Source of the DNA: Andrena cerasifolii | Lineage: Eukaryota; Arthropoda; Insecta; Hymenoptera; Andrenidae | NCBI RefSeq assembly: GCF_050908995.1 | Contig: NC_135133.1 | Span: 5,808,001 to 5,872,000 of the forward strand | Reading direction: 5' to 3' | DNA: 64,000 bases | In this document: piece by piece, positions 38,575-52,400 of the stretch | Layout: each line of letters starts with the position of its first letter | Numbering within the stretch: the stretch's first letter is position 1 | Translations under genes and position numbers: made by a program | Notes under the pieces: generated by a model | Seen by the model: the letters and a program-made list of their open reading frames with translations, nothing else | Databases searched by the model: none | What the model was told of the DNA's origin: nothing

Positions 38575-38640
38575 GTCTGGAACGAAATCCTCGTGTCCGT
38601 CGTTGGAGGCCTCTTCCACGTTGATCCGGATTCCCGACAT
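38575..38640 (-). CDS. candidate initiator exon
   Basis: ATG at 38640 opens 22 codons beginning MSGIRINVEEASNDGHED and ending in a consensus donor GAC|GTAAGT in phase 0. The peptide is acidic and low in Cys and Trp, typical of a cytoplasmic N terminus. The phase fits the acceptor at 26609 on the same strand. The two may form one gene coding about 172 residues, with an intron of 12 kb. Other exons could lie between, or the exon could belong to an unrelated gene. The start context is not a strong Kozak match. Confidence 0.4.
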
Positions 38641-39287
38641 GATCCGGGGTGTCTCTACCTCGCGAAAGCACTCCGTGGCAATCGGTTACACACCCTTCGA
38701 GAGGCTCGAAGGTCGATCTCCTAGGTCCTCGAGAGAGAGAACCTCGTGCCTAGGAGGCCCACTGTTCCTTCCTTCAATGAACCACCACTCCCGTCGATTT
38801 GGCTGGTGGCCCCGATCCCCCACGTATTCCACAAGAAACCCACTCGATCACCCCTCCGCAGAAATCGTGCTTCGTGCGACTATGCCCCGAGGACTGGCTA
38901 TCAGAGTCCCAGGGAGCAGCTCGATGTCCCCCGAGCCAGAGAGTTCGTCGTCCTTTCTCTCCCTTTTGGAAGCTGAGAGCAGGACGAACACGTTCTTCCC
39001 CCTGCGCGTCTCCCTCTGGACCGACTTGTTCAGCTCCGTTCAGCGGTCCTCGCGTTGGATAATCGTGCACGAATTCACGGGCGAGTGGGGTGACAGTGGT
39101 GCGAAACCATCAGAGGTGATTTGCGCGTGTTACTTTGCCGATTGAACGCGGTCGTACCGCGCGGCGTTTCGTGATCGTCTCTCTCGCACGCGTGCGACTA
39201 GAGACCGCCGCCACATCTGGCCTTTGGACTGACTGCCAGCACTCGGCCAGATCGGTTTTATACCTTCGTATCTCCCACCCGGGATGA

Positions 39288-39320
39288 CGAGCAAGCGAGC
39301 GAGCGAGCGAGCGAACGAGC
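39288..39320. repeat. GAGC microsatellite
   Basis: Near-perfect run of about eight 4-bp units (GCAAGCGAGCGAGCGAGCGA), interrupted at each end. It lies upstream of the candidate initiator exon on the minus strand. Confidence 0.8.
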
Positions 39321-42300
39321 GTGCTCGCGGCACGTCGATCCTGCACGCGGCCACAGCTCTCAGCCACACCACGGCCGAGAGGATCGATCTTTTTTTCTTC
39401 CTCCCCGGACGTACGTGTACGCGCTCATACCGGCGGCACGCATACAGCACCGGGCGACCACGGGGAGGTGGCGGGTTCTAGGCGCAAGGACGAGGCTGGG
39501 AGTAACAATAATTTATTTGCTTAGGTGTCCAAGTGGTTGGTAACCCGCTTATCAAAGCGGTAAGATTAAATGGGGGTTCACTTCTTCGGTGAAGATGCTT
39601 TTAAACATCAGACAGCGGGAACGCAGCTTTGTGTAATTATATAGTGGGTGATTTGTCATGGAATTTAGTCCGAGGAAAAGGTACAAACGAGATTTAGCCT
39701 GTGTACTATCTTCGCGTCTTAAGGAAAGAGACCAAGGTTGCGTTCTATTCAAATCCTGCTTCGATACGTCTCCCTGCTGGGCGAACGCTTATCTGAATCC
39801 TTTCCCTGCGTGTCGTGTACCTGAGCTTACGGAAATCACGCCCATCTTATTCAGGACACTTTATCTGCCTTGGCGAGTCTTTATCTTCTCGAACAGTTCC
39901 CTCTTCTCGTTGCCTCGCCTGATCCTCGCGAAATCCTGCGTGCGAGCGGATAACACGTTTCGCGCGGTTGTACCTGATACGCTTTCTGCGTCTCGCGGTG
40001 TTTAGCACGCGCTTATCCTTCTGATTCATCTTGAATTCTGATACGACTCGTTTCCCCCTTCTCTCTGAATTGCCACTGATTCTAACCAGGACCGCTTATA
40101 ATCTAGCCTTTTTACGTGGGTATCTGGATGATGTTGCTTCCTACAACGGTAGATCCCGCTCTCTGCAAACCTGTTCCCCGTTTCCGGCCAGGTATCTGTA
40201 GGTACAAAAGTGGGAGGATCCTGGAGCCGTGGTCCTCCTCGTCGTTTTCGTCTTTCTCTCTGGACGTTTTGCCGCAAAGTGCGTCGAAGGGTGTCCGCCC
40301 GCGTGATCTTCCTCGAAAGCTACAGGCTTCCTTTGTCACACCCTTGGACGTCAGCTGCGAGTCCTTTCAGCCACGCGGGACACGTCTGTTGGAATTAGCA
40401 GCCTTTGTCGAAAATTATCTCGCAAGCTCGTTTTATTACGCGCCTCAGTGGAATCCTGAATCCTCTCCAGGCCAAAAATGGTTTTACGGCTAGTTTTATC
40501 CTACCCATCCATCCCGGCGAGAGGAGGCCGCGATTACCGTCGAGCGTTGCCTTCGTTTCATAATCCCCGATGCAGTTGCACGTCGGCCGCGTGGGAGGCA
40601 GATTCCCATGCAGGTAATCCTGTATCACGATAACGTCCCATTACGTGGAGACAGGATTCACGACTTCTAAAATCCGGGTCACGACACAATCGCGTGCCGC
40701 CTCGATACGGGAACTCGAGTTTACGTCTTAATATCACGTCCCTCGCAACGTCGTGCATCTAACGTCAGGTACCATACCGACCTATTCATCGCGCAGGAAT
40801 GCCAGGCCCCGTTGGATAACCGATGCATCAGCCTGGAAATTACCGGTCCCCGTGGGCCAGACGCAATCGTTCCGCCGCGTCATACCGGCAACCCGCCCGG
40901 TCCAAGGAGCAACCGCGACGTCACGGTGGAAACGCTTTCTGCGCAACATTTGCAGATCCTGTCGGCTAGTTCCGCGACCTTGAGCCACCCGATGGCCGCA
41001 GCCTTCATCGGCCTCGTCGTCAGACGCTGGATCCACGCGAAACCCTCCAAGTTCAATGGGTTCTCGGAAGCTTCTCGCGTCAGGTGGATCTGGAGCCTGA
41101 GTCACGCGATCCAGGACGATTTCCAGTGGCGAGGACAGGCCTCGCGCGCACGCCATTCGCCGCGTTTGCGCGAATTAGATCGTCCGGACAGCCACTGGGC
41201 GATTAAATATTCTGATCAGGAGGCGGACGCGGGTTCGTTCTGTTTCTGGCAAGGACTGGCTCCGAGCTTCCGTCCTGCACTTCCTTTTCGGAGATCTACG
41301 GGTAGATGGAGGCCGCGAGATCTAGCGAAACGATCTCGATGATTGAAGCTAAGTGTCGTGACTAAACAGCCTCTGGTTTCCCCAAGGCGAGGTGCAGTTA
41401 CGGTGGCTGGCGATCGAAATCGTCCCCGCGACGACTTTGGAAATACGACGCACGCGCGAGGGCCCGTAGACGGTTGTTTATCCGCTGATTCCTGAAATCA
41501 TCCCCCAGGCGGTTCTGCCTGTTAGCCACCTGGGATCGATTCTATCCCAATCGATCCCCGTTCGTTCCGCGAAATTCGTCTTCGAAACAGAGCGTGGCGC
41601 GTGCCTTCCTGCTCGCGTTGCAGCTCGTTCTGGCTGGTGGGTGACCTTCCGCCGATTCTCCGTGGATTTTTCATAATAATAAAGAGAAAGGCATCGGTGC
41701 ACGGCCGGTCTGCACCGCGTATTATTGAGTAATCGCGGAGGCAAGGCTGCGCGGGCATAAAGATAATCGGTTAATCAGCAAATAAGGCGTTACTTAATCG
41801 CACGGGCGGAGAAAGGTGTTGATCTCTCTGATAGCACGGCGACTAATTCCATCCTTTTCCGGTGCTTTGTGCTCGCGCCAGCCCCGGGGAGAAATTGTGG
41901 AAAATTTTCACGCGTATCAGAATTCACGGTTGGATACCAGGAAAAATGCCGCGGCCTGTGTTTTCGCCGTGGCTTCCTGTGCGCGATTCACTGGATAAAT
42001 ATTCGACGAAGAGGAGGCGAGTCGCGTGTAGCACGCGTTGGAGAAGAGTATCGCGATTTCGTCGCAACAGGCAACGCCGTTGTAATCTTGCTCAGCGAGC
42101 TCGATCGCCCCCGACGATTCCCACACCGGCTCTTCTCTCGTTCTTTCTTTTCTTCCCTTTCAGCGCGCCGTAAATCTATATTGTACCCAGCGAAGTGTAA
42201 TTCCCTCTTGTCAACGAGGAACATACAGCCGAGAGAAGGTAATTAAAGTTATTAGCCTGGTTTCGTAATTTATGATTAATTGCCGGCGCTCGAGACAAGG

Positions 42301-43403
42301 CGCGCACTGCTCGCGCTATCGAGTGCATCGTTTCTCGTCATCTTTGTTAATGGTGATCGCTTACTTGATCCAATTTCAGTGCTACTTCGTTTGCTACAGT
42401 ACCATCGGCACAGGATTTCTTTTATCTCAGCTTCTCTCAGCAAGCAAAGTTCAAAGAATGGCAATTTTCTGGGTCAACTAGGAGCAAGCTGATTCCGTTA
42501 TCCCTTGACAGCCTTTTTCTCTACCTGCTGAGGATTTTACCTGCCGGTTCTATTCGGCCGCTTCTGGTGAACCAAGGTCACGTTTTCGACAGCTTCCTGA
42601 TCCATGTGGCGCGCGTTTCGGCTGCGTGCGCGAGGTACTCGAACGTTCGACCATTCTTCGCCTGTATCGATCATTTCCGATCGCGAGCAAGGTCAAAAGG
42701 GATTGGCTACCTCCGCTCTTCCTCTTTACGTCTCCTTGCGGCTACGTTCTGCTGTCCCTGTCCCACGTTCGTGTCCCTGCCTCGGCCTCCTGCCACACAC
42801 GGTCCTTTCAGAAATTAATTGCACGCGTTTTATGGCCGCGACGTCGTTTGTGTAGGCTGACCAATCGACGTGATGCTCTTTCGAGAATAGCGCATGACGA
42901 AACCTTTCGACGGAACGGGTATGGGCCCTTTCTGACGCAGGGAGCCGATTCCGCGTTCGAGCGTAGCCATCCACGGCGATCCGTGGATGTTTTTGGACGT
43001 ACGAGTCAGCCTCCAACTCGAAGGGACCACGAAAAGTAGAATGTGAAGGTCTTACAAGATCTCAGGGCTGGGTCCGTTATTTCTGAAACCCGTTATGCAG
43101 AAGCTGATTAAGCAAAGCTCTTAGGAAAAGAGATCGTTAACTCTGGAGGCTAGAATTAATCCCACGTAACGTTGTTGAAGGTTGCACTTGAATCTGCAGC
43201 GATACGCAGAGATAATATTATTCAGTGCTAGTATAGAAAGCTTTGAATTTACTGGATCGCTAGAGATTCTTATGGATGCATCAGAGACGTCTTATTACAC
43301 AGACTGCTTGCTGTGCCAAAGTGTGGAACTCGGATGAACTCAGTTATAATGCCAGGAAGCTCAGGGTGCATCGACGCCAGTGTCCTCGGAATATTTTCCA
43401 CGG

Positions 43404-43436
43404 TGCTCATCCTCTAGTGTCCAACGAGGATGAGCA
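43404..43436. repeat. 11-bp perfect hairpin with flanking direct repeat
   Basis: TGCTCATCCTC (43404-43414) pairs fully with GAGGATGAGCA (43426-43436) around an 11-nt loop. The word CAGTGTCCTCG occurs on both sides (near 43378 and 43435). It could be an RNA hairpin, a protein-binding palindrome, or chance. Confidence 0.5.
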
Positions 43437-46400
43437 GTGTCCTCGTGCCCGTGAACGAGTACAGCATCCTTTGATTCCTTATTGTTCGCCTGTGATTTCC
43501 CTCGTTAACGTTTACAAAGATTACGCGGATTCCGGTGGCACGTGTTGCAAAGTGCATTGCCACTGATCGCCATCGATATTCATCTTAACGATGTCTCTAT
43601 CGGTGCACCCCTGTAAACTGTGATCTCTGTGGAAGTGGAGATTCATCTTCACTGGAAATTCCCCGAGTGACGGCGATCGCTTCATTGTAATCGAGTGGAA
43701 TTTGCCTGTGAATTTCAATTGAGACGTCTTTGATTAGATTGGAGATACATGGGTTACTCGGAGCGACTCTGGGAAGTGGAATGCCCTGTAACTGTTCTGT
43801 AAGTCAACGCGGCAGGGATTGGTGTGGGAAAATGTCAATGTAAATGGAGCCAGATCGATCTCGGCAGAAATGCCCCGATTGCAAGATACTCGATTAAACG
43901 CAAAGCTCCTCTTAGTACCTAATTCGCGTTCGCTTAATCCTCAACGGCCCATGGCATAATACCCTAATTCAACCAGCGTAATACCTCACTTCCACGCGTG
44001 CACGCGTTGCGGGATCACTATTTGAGCATTCGCTCAACGACGGAGCCATTCCCACCGAACTTTCCCTATCACCGCCGCGAATACAGCGGGTGACGAAACG
44101 AAACTAGGTGGGTCATATCGTGAGGTGTGAAACCTCTAACGCTCGAGATACTCCTCGAAAACTGTCCGAAGCCGAAAGAAGCGAGTTTTGCCTTTAACGC
44201 CGACGACCAAAGTGGCCGGTGAGGCACGTCTCGAAACGGGCGCAGGATCGAGGGCAATCGCGCGATCAGAACGATCATTGTCCGTACACGGATATCCGCA
44301 TGCCTTGATCCAGACGAATATTCAGATCGTCGAATAGAGCAACCGTGCCCCTGGTAGTCCGTGAGCGTGTTACGTTGGAACAGCCGAGCCCACGAACACC
44401 TGTAAGCAAGCCGTGTAGCAATCATGGCCGAGGCAGTCTAATCCGCCTCTGTGTGCGGAGTTTCACGAACGCCTCCGCTGTGAGCTGGTCCGCGAGCATG
44501 GTCTGAGCGGGCACCATCCACGTCTGATCTACACGGACGTAGGATACCGAGCAGGTCTACTCTGGCCAGCAGAGCTGTTCGTGAATGGGTCCGCTCGCAA
44601 ACGGACCCTGTCTACGAACCCGGACACGAGTTTCTCGTGCATTACGCTATTACATCGGCAACCGATCCCATCGATCGTTCTGGCCGACCCAGAACCGTAG
44701 ATCCGTGCCCGTGAACCATTCCACGTCGGCTGGATCACAGCTGTCGGCTCCAATTCACCCGCTTCGACGTCATCGTCCTTTGAACCGGAATTGGTTCCGT
44801 GCGGAGGGGAAGATCGACGATCTACGTGTGAGTTACTCGACTGCTACAAGCATTGTACTTTTGAGTCAGTAATCATTGAGCATAGGTGGCGATTTCGAAG
44901 TTAATTCGTTGGATTTCAAAGTGGTGGGGTTTGATAATGCTTTCAGAGTTACTTTGGGGTTGTGACAGAGTTGGGAACTCGGGGAAGCCTTGATAAATAT
45001 TTCCCTCGTGGTGGAAAATTATTGCTGTAGATAATCGCCATCAGATAGGCAGAGAGATGAAAGTGCTCCTCGGTGATTTTATTTACAAATATACGCTGTG
45101 AAAGATCAGCCACACCTGTAATTATAGTACAGCGTCGCACCTGGCCCACTATCGTACGCTGTCATTAAATGGTTGGTTAACTGGTTGGATATCCTCGGTA
45201 GTATGATCACCGTTCGATCGTTAAAGCGCAGACAGTTTTTCGCACGATCGCCGATTTTCATCAAGCTCTTATCGCCGCTTGAATCGCAGGAGCGTGTGAT
45301 CGCATTTGGTCCGCCAATTAAACTCGAATCAAAGCGTCCAGCTGGTTTTTCCTCGAGTCCTGCCATCCGAAACTGGGAGTTCCCTCTCATTTCACGTTTC
45401 TTTGTAATTTGTAAACATTATTCCGTACCGGAAAATCCCGAGGAGCTAATGGCCAACGGAATGCAAAATTATGCATTCCGTTGCCTCCGATATGGGCTTT
45501 ATTCATTGAAATTCAAAAGAGAAAAATGGTAAAATATTCACGGCACCGCCGTTTTGTCAAGTCCCAAGGAATCGATTTCAATCAAGATCCAAGCTCACCA
45601 CGCTACATAGTACTATGTCTTTCCATATCGGAGACACGCCGTCGAACAAGTTCGCAGTTGAAACGAGCGGAAACACCAGAAAACACACATTCCTCGCTGT
45701 CGCGTTAAGAGAGGACCGCAGGAATCGTGAGATATCGGTGAACGCAAACTACTACAGAGGTGAAAGCAGCATCGGAACAATGGTAAAGAAAGTTGCATAT
45801 TGATACGTGAAATTTTCCTCGACATCTCCCGTGGCTCTTTGACTCCATGCTAATTGAGCGGGCCGCATTAGCCTCGCGCGCCCCGCTGGCGTAGATCAAG
45901 CAGATTGAAACGCGTTACGTGGCGGCGTAACCGTGTTGTATAATCACCGTCCCAGGAATTATATCGGCGTCGTGAAATATTTCGTGACATGCCGCGTAAT
46001 CGGCGGGTCGACAGTTCCTGGACAACTTCCTGGACGAAGCTGTGAGCCAACAGGTGTCCAGCTCGCTTCTGGTGCTCTCGGTTCGATTGGCCAAACCGAC
46101 TCGTGCCGCGTGGAAGACACCTTGCGCGATGTCACGAGATCGTTAGAGATCGATGTGTCTCAATCGAATCGATCGATAGACTTCACAGGTTCTCACCGCG
46201 CCACGTTATCTCAGCTCGGCATCGGCAAGTTTTCCTTCTCGATGCAGAGGCAGAACGCTCGGTAGGGATCGATGGCGAAGAGCCACGCGAGAGGCACAGG
46301 CCCGGGCAGGAGTCTGCGGGCGATTGTGCAACGGCTTCCAAGAAGCACGTGAAAAAGTTAGCGACGACGTTAAACTCACGTGTACACAGAGGGCTGGGTT

Positions 46401-49400
46401 ACGAAGGAAGGCGTGCCCCTTTCCGATGGCCACTTTCTTTTCGGCTTGCCTAATACACATACGGATCGTCCACGTGTTTGGCGACACGTCGAAGACAGCG
46501 TTTCCCCCGGGCTTGCACAACCTGATCGGCTATTGCTTTTCAAGAACGCTGCATACAGGTTCTGCGGGTGTCTCGATGTCTTTCGCGTTAGATGGAGCGG
46601 TATCATGCTTTTGGACACTTCGGAATGCATACCTGGCACGGTCTCGCCCTACGAATATCTAGCAACTAGACCGTAGTTGCTTCAGACACTTATAGTCGCA
46701 CGTAATTTACATCCGAGGTGTTAATTCAGATCCACGTCGATTAATCCTGCCAGCTCTCGGAGACTACAATCCTCTCAGCGCTCCCCGTGCGCCTGTTCGC
46801 TCCAAGACGCCGAGCAACGGGAGGCCGCATTACAATTTAAAACGATCCGTGTAATCCCGGCTGTACGTACAATGAGATGGGATGAGAAATATTAACACGG
46901 AAATCGATTCCATTATCTTTCCGCGGTCTCGTCGGCGAGTGGGCGTGACACCGTGAATTGATCGTTGCATCGAGTCACCCGGCGCTCTTTCGCAACACGA
47001 ATCCCCCCCCGGGTCCGTCGACGAGGTCTTTATAAATCCACATTCATTGTCAACGGCGACCCTTGCGTTCCCAGATATCGATTTCACGGGCGACCAGTCA
47101 ATTAGCCGGCCAAATCCGCGCAAAAACCTCCGCGAACCCGCCTGGGTAATAATTACACGCCAGTTAGCGTACGCGCGAGCAACGCCCGTGTTACGACCCA
47201 TATTCCATATAATAACTTCACCGGCGCTGCCGTATAAATTACGACCCCGCTGGCTGTAACTCATAGCCGACCTTCGGTAGCGAATTATAATTACGGCCGT
47301 GTTGCGACTCGTGACTAACGATTCCCCGCTCTTCCACGGGATTCAGCGTTTCCTCGCCGGGGCATGCGGTCGCGATCCGTCGATCGAAAAGCGGGGGAGC
47401 TGTTGTGCTTCTGGGGTGCAACACGCCCCCGCCAGGCTCTCACAGGAACCGATCCCCAGGACGGATGATTAACGAGTTCGTGGGCGCGCGTGTCCTCGAC
47501 GGAGATAACGCGACTCGCTCTCGAAACGGCGAAATTGCGGCTTGTATGTCTTGGCGGACGTCTCTCGGCCGTGCCCTGGGACCTTAAGGTTGCGCGATGG
47601 ACACTGTGCTGTTTCTAGGAAGGAAGTGGCCGATTGGGAGTATGGATGAATGGATTTGCCACAGATTGTTTGTCGCTTGTTTGCGTCGTTAAACAAGGAG
47701 TGACGTAAGCTTTGCTGTCACTGTGGTTGGGTTAGGAGATTTGTAAAGGAAACTTTAAGTGTTCGTTTAGTGTCGAGTAAAGGGGAGTAGAGAACAGGTC
47801 ATGTAAAATGGGGAACTTCGTTTGTTTCGATTGGAATGTCGGACGTTTTATGTGGTGCCTTTTAAGGCGAGTTCAACGACATACGATAAAAGATGACCCA
47901 AGGCCTCTGTATCTCAAGTTCTGGAGAAGATATTCAGAATTATTACCGTTAATTTCAGCGGGTTGCAAAACGGCTCACCTACTTGGTCGAGGTCTGTTCG
48001 CCAAATATGCACTGACCAGGCTCAAGGGAATCTTCAGAGGAATTTTTAGAGGAATGGGAATGCTGGAGACTCTTTGCGTGATTCACGATAAAACGAAATT
48101 AAGTAGATAGCAGTAGGTCTGACGAAATGAGGCGTGACCTCCCGTTTACTTAGATAATTGGACCTTGAAAGGATTGGGAGTCTCGTGTCGTTGAACTGTG
48201 TATAGTCTTCAGATACGCTATCAGGCATCATCACAGGTGAAAGACAGAGGAGGCTGGATACTTCCTTCTCCTAATAAAGAAACTTCTTTATGCCCCTCGC
48301 AACACCGATCTTCCTCGCAAACAAACTTTAATATCAATCCTCCTATTTTTAAACATAGACGCGTTATTCCACTTGCCTGCTTTGAATGTGTGAATTTGAT
48401 CAATTTCTTCGAAGTCTAATTGCGTCACTGACACCACGGTCCGATTGATATTTCATGGAATGGCAGTAAAGCATCCGAGAGAGGCTACTAAAGCTGTCCA
48501 TATTGCACTTGAAAAGATGCAGAAAGTAGTGCTTCGTCAGGGATCGAAGGTTCCCTCGTGACTCGCCCCTTGAATCCACTTTTAATTGCACTCGATCATC
48601 GAGTAGATCTCGAGATAGCTTTCAGTCAACGATCCACAGCGAAGGCCACCAGGCATAGCCTGAATCTGTCCGATCCGCCGATCTATCCGGTTCCTGGTCC
48701 GAAATACACGGGGCGCTCGATACCGTTACATTGAATCCTGGCCAGCGTTATAAAATGGTAATGCGAGAATAACACCATAATTCCTGGTCGATCTGCACTT
48801 CTTTTTTCGGGGCAGATCCAACTTGACGTAACTTAGCAGGAATGTTGTTTGCTGGATCCAATTTTGCCGGGTGGCTCCGTGCCGACACGGACGCAGATTC
48901 TGACTTGCCGGTCGAATTATGCAAACGACGTCGCCCCCTTTCGCGCAGCCACGAAAATCGCGGATTCTGCGCCAGTCAACTGACACCAAATACCTATTTC
49001 ACGATCGTGCCACTTACGGCATCACGGTTCTTCGCCCAGCATTCGGTTACGCGGACAGTTAGAACGTCTCGTCGAAGCACGTCAATCGAGACGCAGAGCC
49101 CTCTGCCTATTACCCCCTTTCCCGAAGCTGTACCATTGTATCATTATACCGTTTTCTACCGAGAAATCGCGGATTGTTAACTCTGTCACAAATGCAAGAC
49201 CCATTCGCGGCGCGAATCTTCCGCGTGGAGAAGCGAGAAATCAGGGTTCGCACGGCTTCTTCTTCGGGGCTTACTCACGCGATCACGCGATCGTCCTTTG
49301 TCAGGTGCATTTAATCACCCAGGCTGATGCGCAAGCGATTTAATACTCTCAGCACGGCACGTTTAAGTCCTGCTGACTGATATAACTTCTTCATCGATAT

Positions 49401-52400
49401 TAATAACCGAGGGCCTGCGAGCGGAATTCCAGTGGTTTCCCGCCGGCGCGAAAATCGAGCGTGCCCTCGCCGCGCATCGATCACCCCGACACTCCGAAAC
49501 AGGTGTCTCACCTGTTGGACGTCATGATGATCGGAGGCGATCAACGAAAACGTATCTTTATTCACGCGAGTCATAGCGATCGACGAGGACCCGCGGTTCC
49601 CTTCACGCGTGCATACTTGCACGTACGTACACGCGGATAAAATTTCGTGGAGGTAGCCCTAAGTTTCCCTATGCTTGCGCAGTGGCTTCTCTCTACTTCT
49701 TGGTTCCTTAACGAAGGAATTAAAATAGAAGAGGCAGCTGCCACGTTTCAAAATAAATTACTATTCGTACAATGGGGATCATCGTGGATGAGGCGATCTC
49801 TAATTAGACAGTTTCGCTATTCTCTGTGATTTTGCAAGCTTTGTTTAGCCCTTCGGCTCTTCTTTAATGTGTGCTGCTCGGGACCTGTTTCCTGAAGCTG
49901 CACTTGCTCGAAAGCATCCGCGTGAGATCATCCACCCGGCAGGAGATAAATTGATCCGTTTCTATTAAACCGTCCTGTATCACAGTATAAAACGATCGAT
50001 GTCGACAGCTCACTTTCGAGAAGTAGGATTCGATTCGGCTTAGAAGAGCCACGCAATCGAAGCCCCGACGCTCGGAGGCAAAGGAAACCTTCATGAGAGG
50101 AGAATCGTGCCGCGTTACCGATTGCAGCTCTTTCCATCGTGTGCCAAAGATTCGGAGAGAAAGGAAGGCACAATGCAAGCCCTCTTCGTGCGGATTGCAC
50201 GCTGCGAATTCCGTGCACGTCGCCTCGCCGACATAACACGGCATCGACTCCCGAACACTTTCGTGATTGTTTGAGGAGGAACAGTGCTGGGTTCACGCGT
50301 GCTTCGAGCTTCTGCGATAGTTGAATATCTTTGCTTCCTATTAAGCGCGCTGTGCTGATAAGATATCAATGGAAATTCGTTTCCAAGCTATGCAAATCGA
50401 GTATCCGCAGCTGTGGCGACATCGTGGGTAGAAAATGCGCGATTGTAACGATTAGAATATTCGCCATTGAAGCCAGAATGAAGCCTCCTGGTTCAGCAGT
50501 GAACCATTCGGCATCCCACTGCAAGAATTCCTCCCTCGTGTTTCCATTCGGGGGAAAAAAAGAACGTTTACGAGCGTAGTTCCTCCAACCACGACCACGC
50601 AGACGGGTGTACCAAAAACTGTCGGTGCATTGCCCCCAAATATGCGAATTGCCCCGCGAAAACCACCGGTTTCGCAGTCCTCCGAGGGTTCTTGACCCCC
50701 TGAGTCGAATGCGTCGTAGAGCCCGGTTTATCCTTATTCCCCATTCTCCCCTCGTCTTGTTCCCCGAAAACGCGGCGGACACAGCGCCACGGAGACGCTG
50801 CTATTCACCGTGGCAAGGTGAACGAGCGTTTTATGCGACGCTCGTGAAACGGCGCGGTACCCGCTCCTGGGACGCGTGTCTCTCCTCTTTTCGTGGCCTT
50901 TCCCGCCTTTGTCGCGGCTCGGACCGTTTTTCCGCTCTGTTAAGCGCGCGGTGGCGCGCCGGCGACGGGCGTTTTGCGAAACGCGATTCCGTTTTCTGGC
51001 CGAGCGTTAGCTGGGAAGCGACGATCGCTCGGCGGTCCCGATCCAGCAGCCTCCCTCGATCCATCATACCTCCCGGATCCCTTTCGCGGCGATCGTTATA
51101 TTTACGCGTCGCTTACGCCGTAAATATCTGGTTTCGACACCTCCAGGCGCGGTCCCGACAGAATTGTGTGAGAAAATCGCGCGAGCTGCCTAGCCGGGCG
51201 ATAGATCGTGATCCCCTTATCTCGCGTCGGTTCTAAACGAGGTCGACGTTTCCTTTCGAGCGGTCGATCTCGCTCGATGGTACCGGGACAACCTTCGCGG
51301 CCCCCGTATTAAGAAGAGCTCGCGAATCCACGGCCTTGGCGCCGCGGCGCGTATCCTCAGGAAGGAGCACGGTCCTCTCCTTCGTTTCGCCCGCCTTCCG
51401 GAGATACGCATCAACGGTGTTGTTCGCCTGGTAATCCCGTCGCGGACACGGAATATACGACCGTCGTATGATTTCCGGGAGTACTCGCGGGATACTTGTT
51501 TCCCTGGCCGGGCTGTACGTGGACGCGGCCGTTTACTGCCGCGCTAATCCCGCGAAACACCGCGCAGCACTTTTATAGTGGCTGTTATTGATTTTATGGG
51601 GTCGGGTGAAGTGCTTTGAGCCAGCCAAGGCTGGGCGGCTGGGTTGCTTCTCTGTCTTCCTTCTGATGGTTGTATTTCATGAAATTAACTGGTCTTTTTA
51701 ATCTGACGAGTCTCTTTCCGAGGAGGAGGAGCCGGATGATCGAGTTATTGCAGTGTAATTTGAACAGGGTTCGTGTGATATTCCAAATTGGCTCTTTGTC
51801 TCTCTTCGTGCCACATCCTTGAATTGAAACACCCCGAGGCAGGTGCTCCTCTACCCCCACAGCGTAATCAGAGTTATCACGAGCCTGATAGGTTAGATAA
51901 CCCGCCGTGTTCATCGAGTTTCCCCCTCGCACGCACGTCAGAGAAATTTCTACGAATCAATGACAAGGTCACCTCCCTGGTTATTCTCCTCTTTTCACCC
52001 GTAACCCTGAATGCTCCCCTCTCCCGGGCTGCTGGATATCCCGGAGCTGGACCGTTCTCGTGGCCCTCCTCTTTGTCTTGCCCGCGAGCCGCGTGCTTCC
52101 CCGGCAAGTCCCGCCGTCTGGGGGACCAGAAAAATGTCTAATTGCAACGCGGGTGCATGCGACTCTCTGTCTACGGTTAACTCCCGATGGGATCGTGGTC
52201 CTCCCTCTCACACCCCTCCACTTGGTCTTTCTTTAGCCGAGCAAGGAGGGAACGGAGATAGCTATAACGAATTTATATGCGCGCCGCGTTTATATATACG
52301 GACATACGAGCAAACCTGTCCCCCAGGTAACGATAAGCCACACGCATATACCTCTGCTGCACGTTCCTCGTTCTTCCTTTCCTTTTTCCTCCTACACTCC

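Noticed and set aside
39524..39596. tRNA-like segment with two hairpins
   Set aside because: The putative anticodon stem cannot pair with a seven-base loop and the acceptor ends do not pair, so it does not fold as a tRNA.
50607..51236. 209-codon plus-strand frame
   Set aside because: Arg/Ser-rich chance frame in CpG-rich sequence, with no family similarity.
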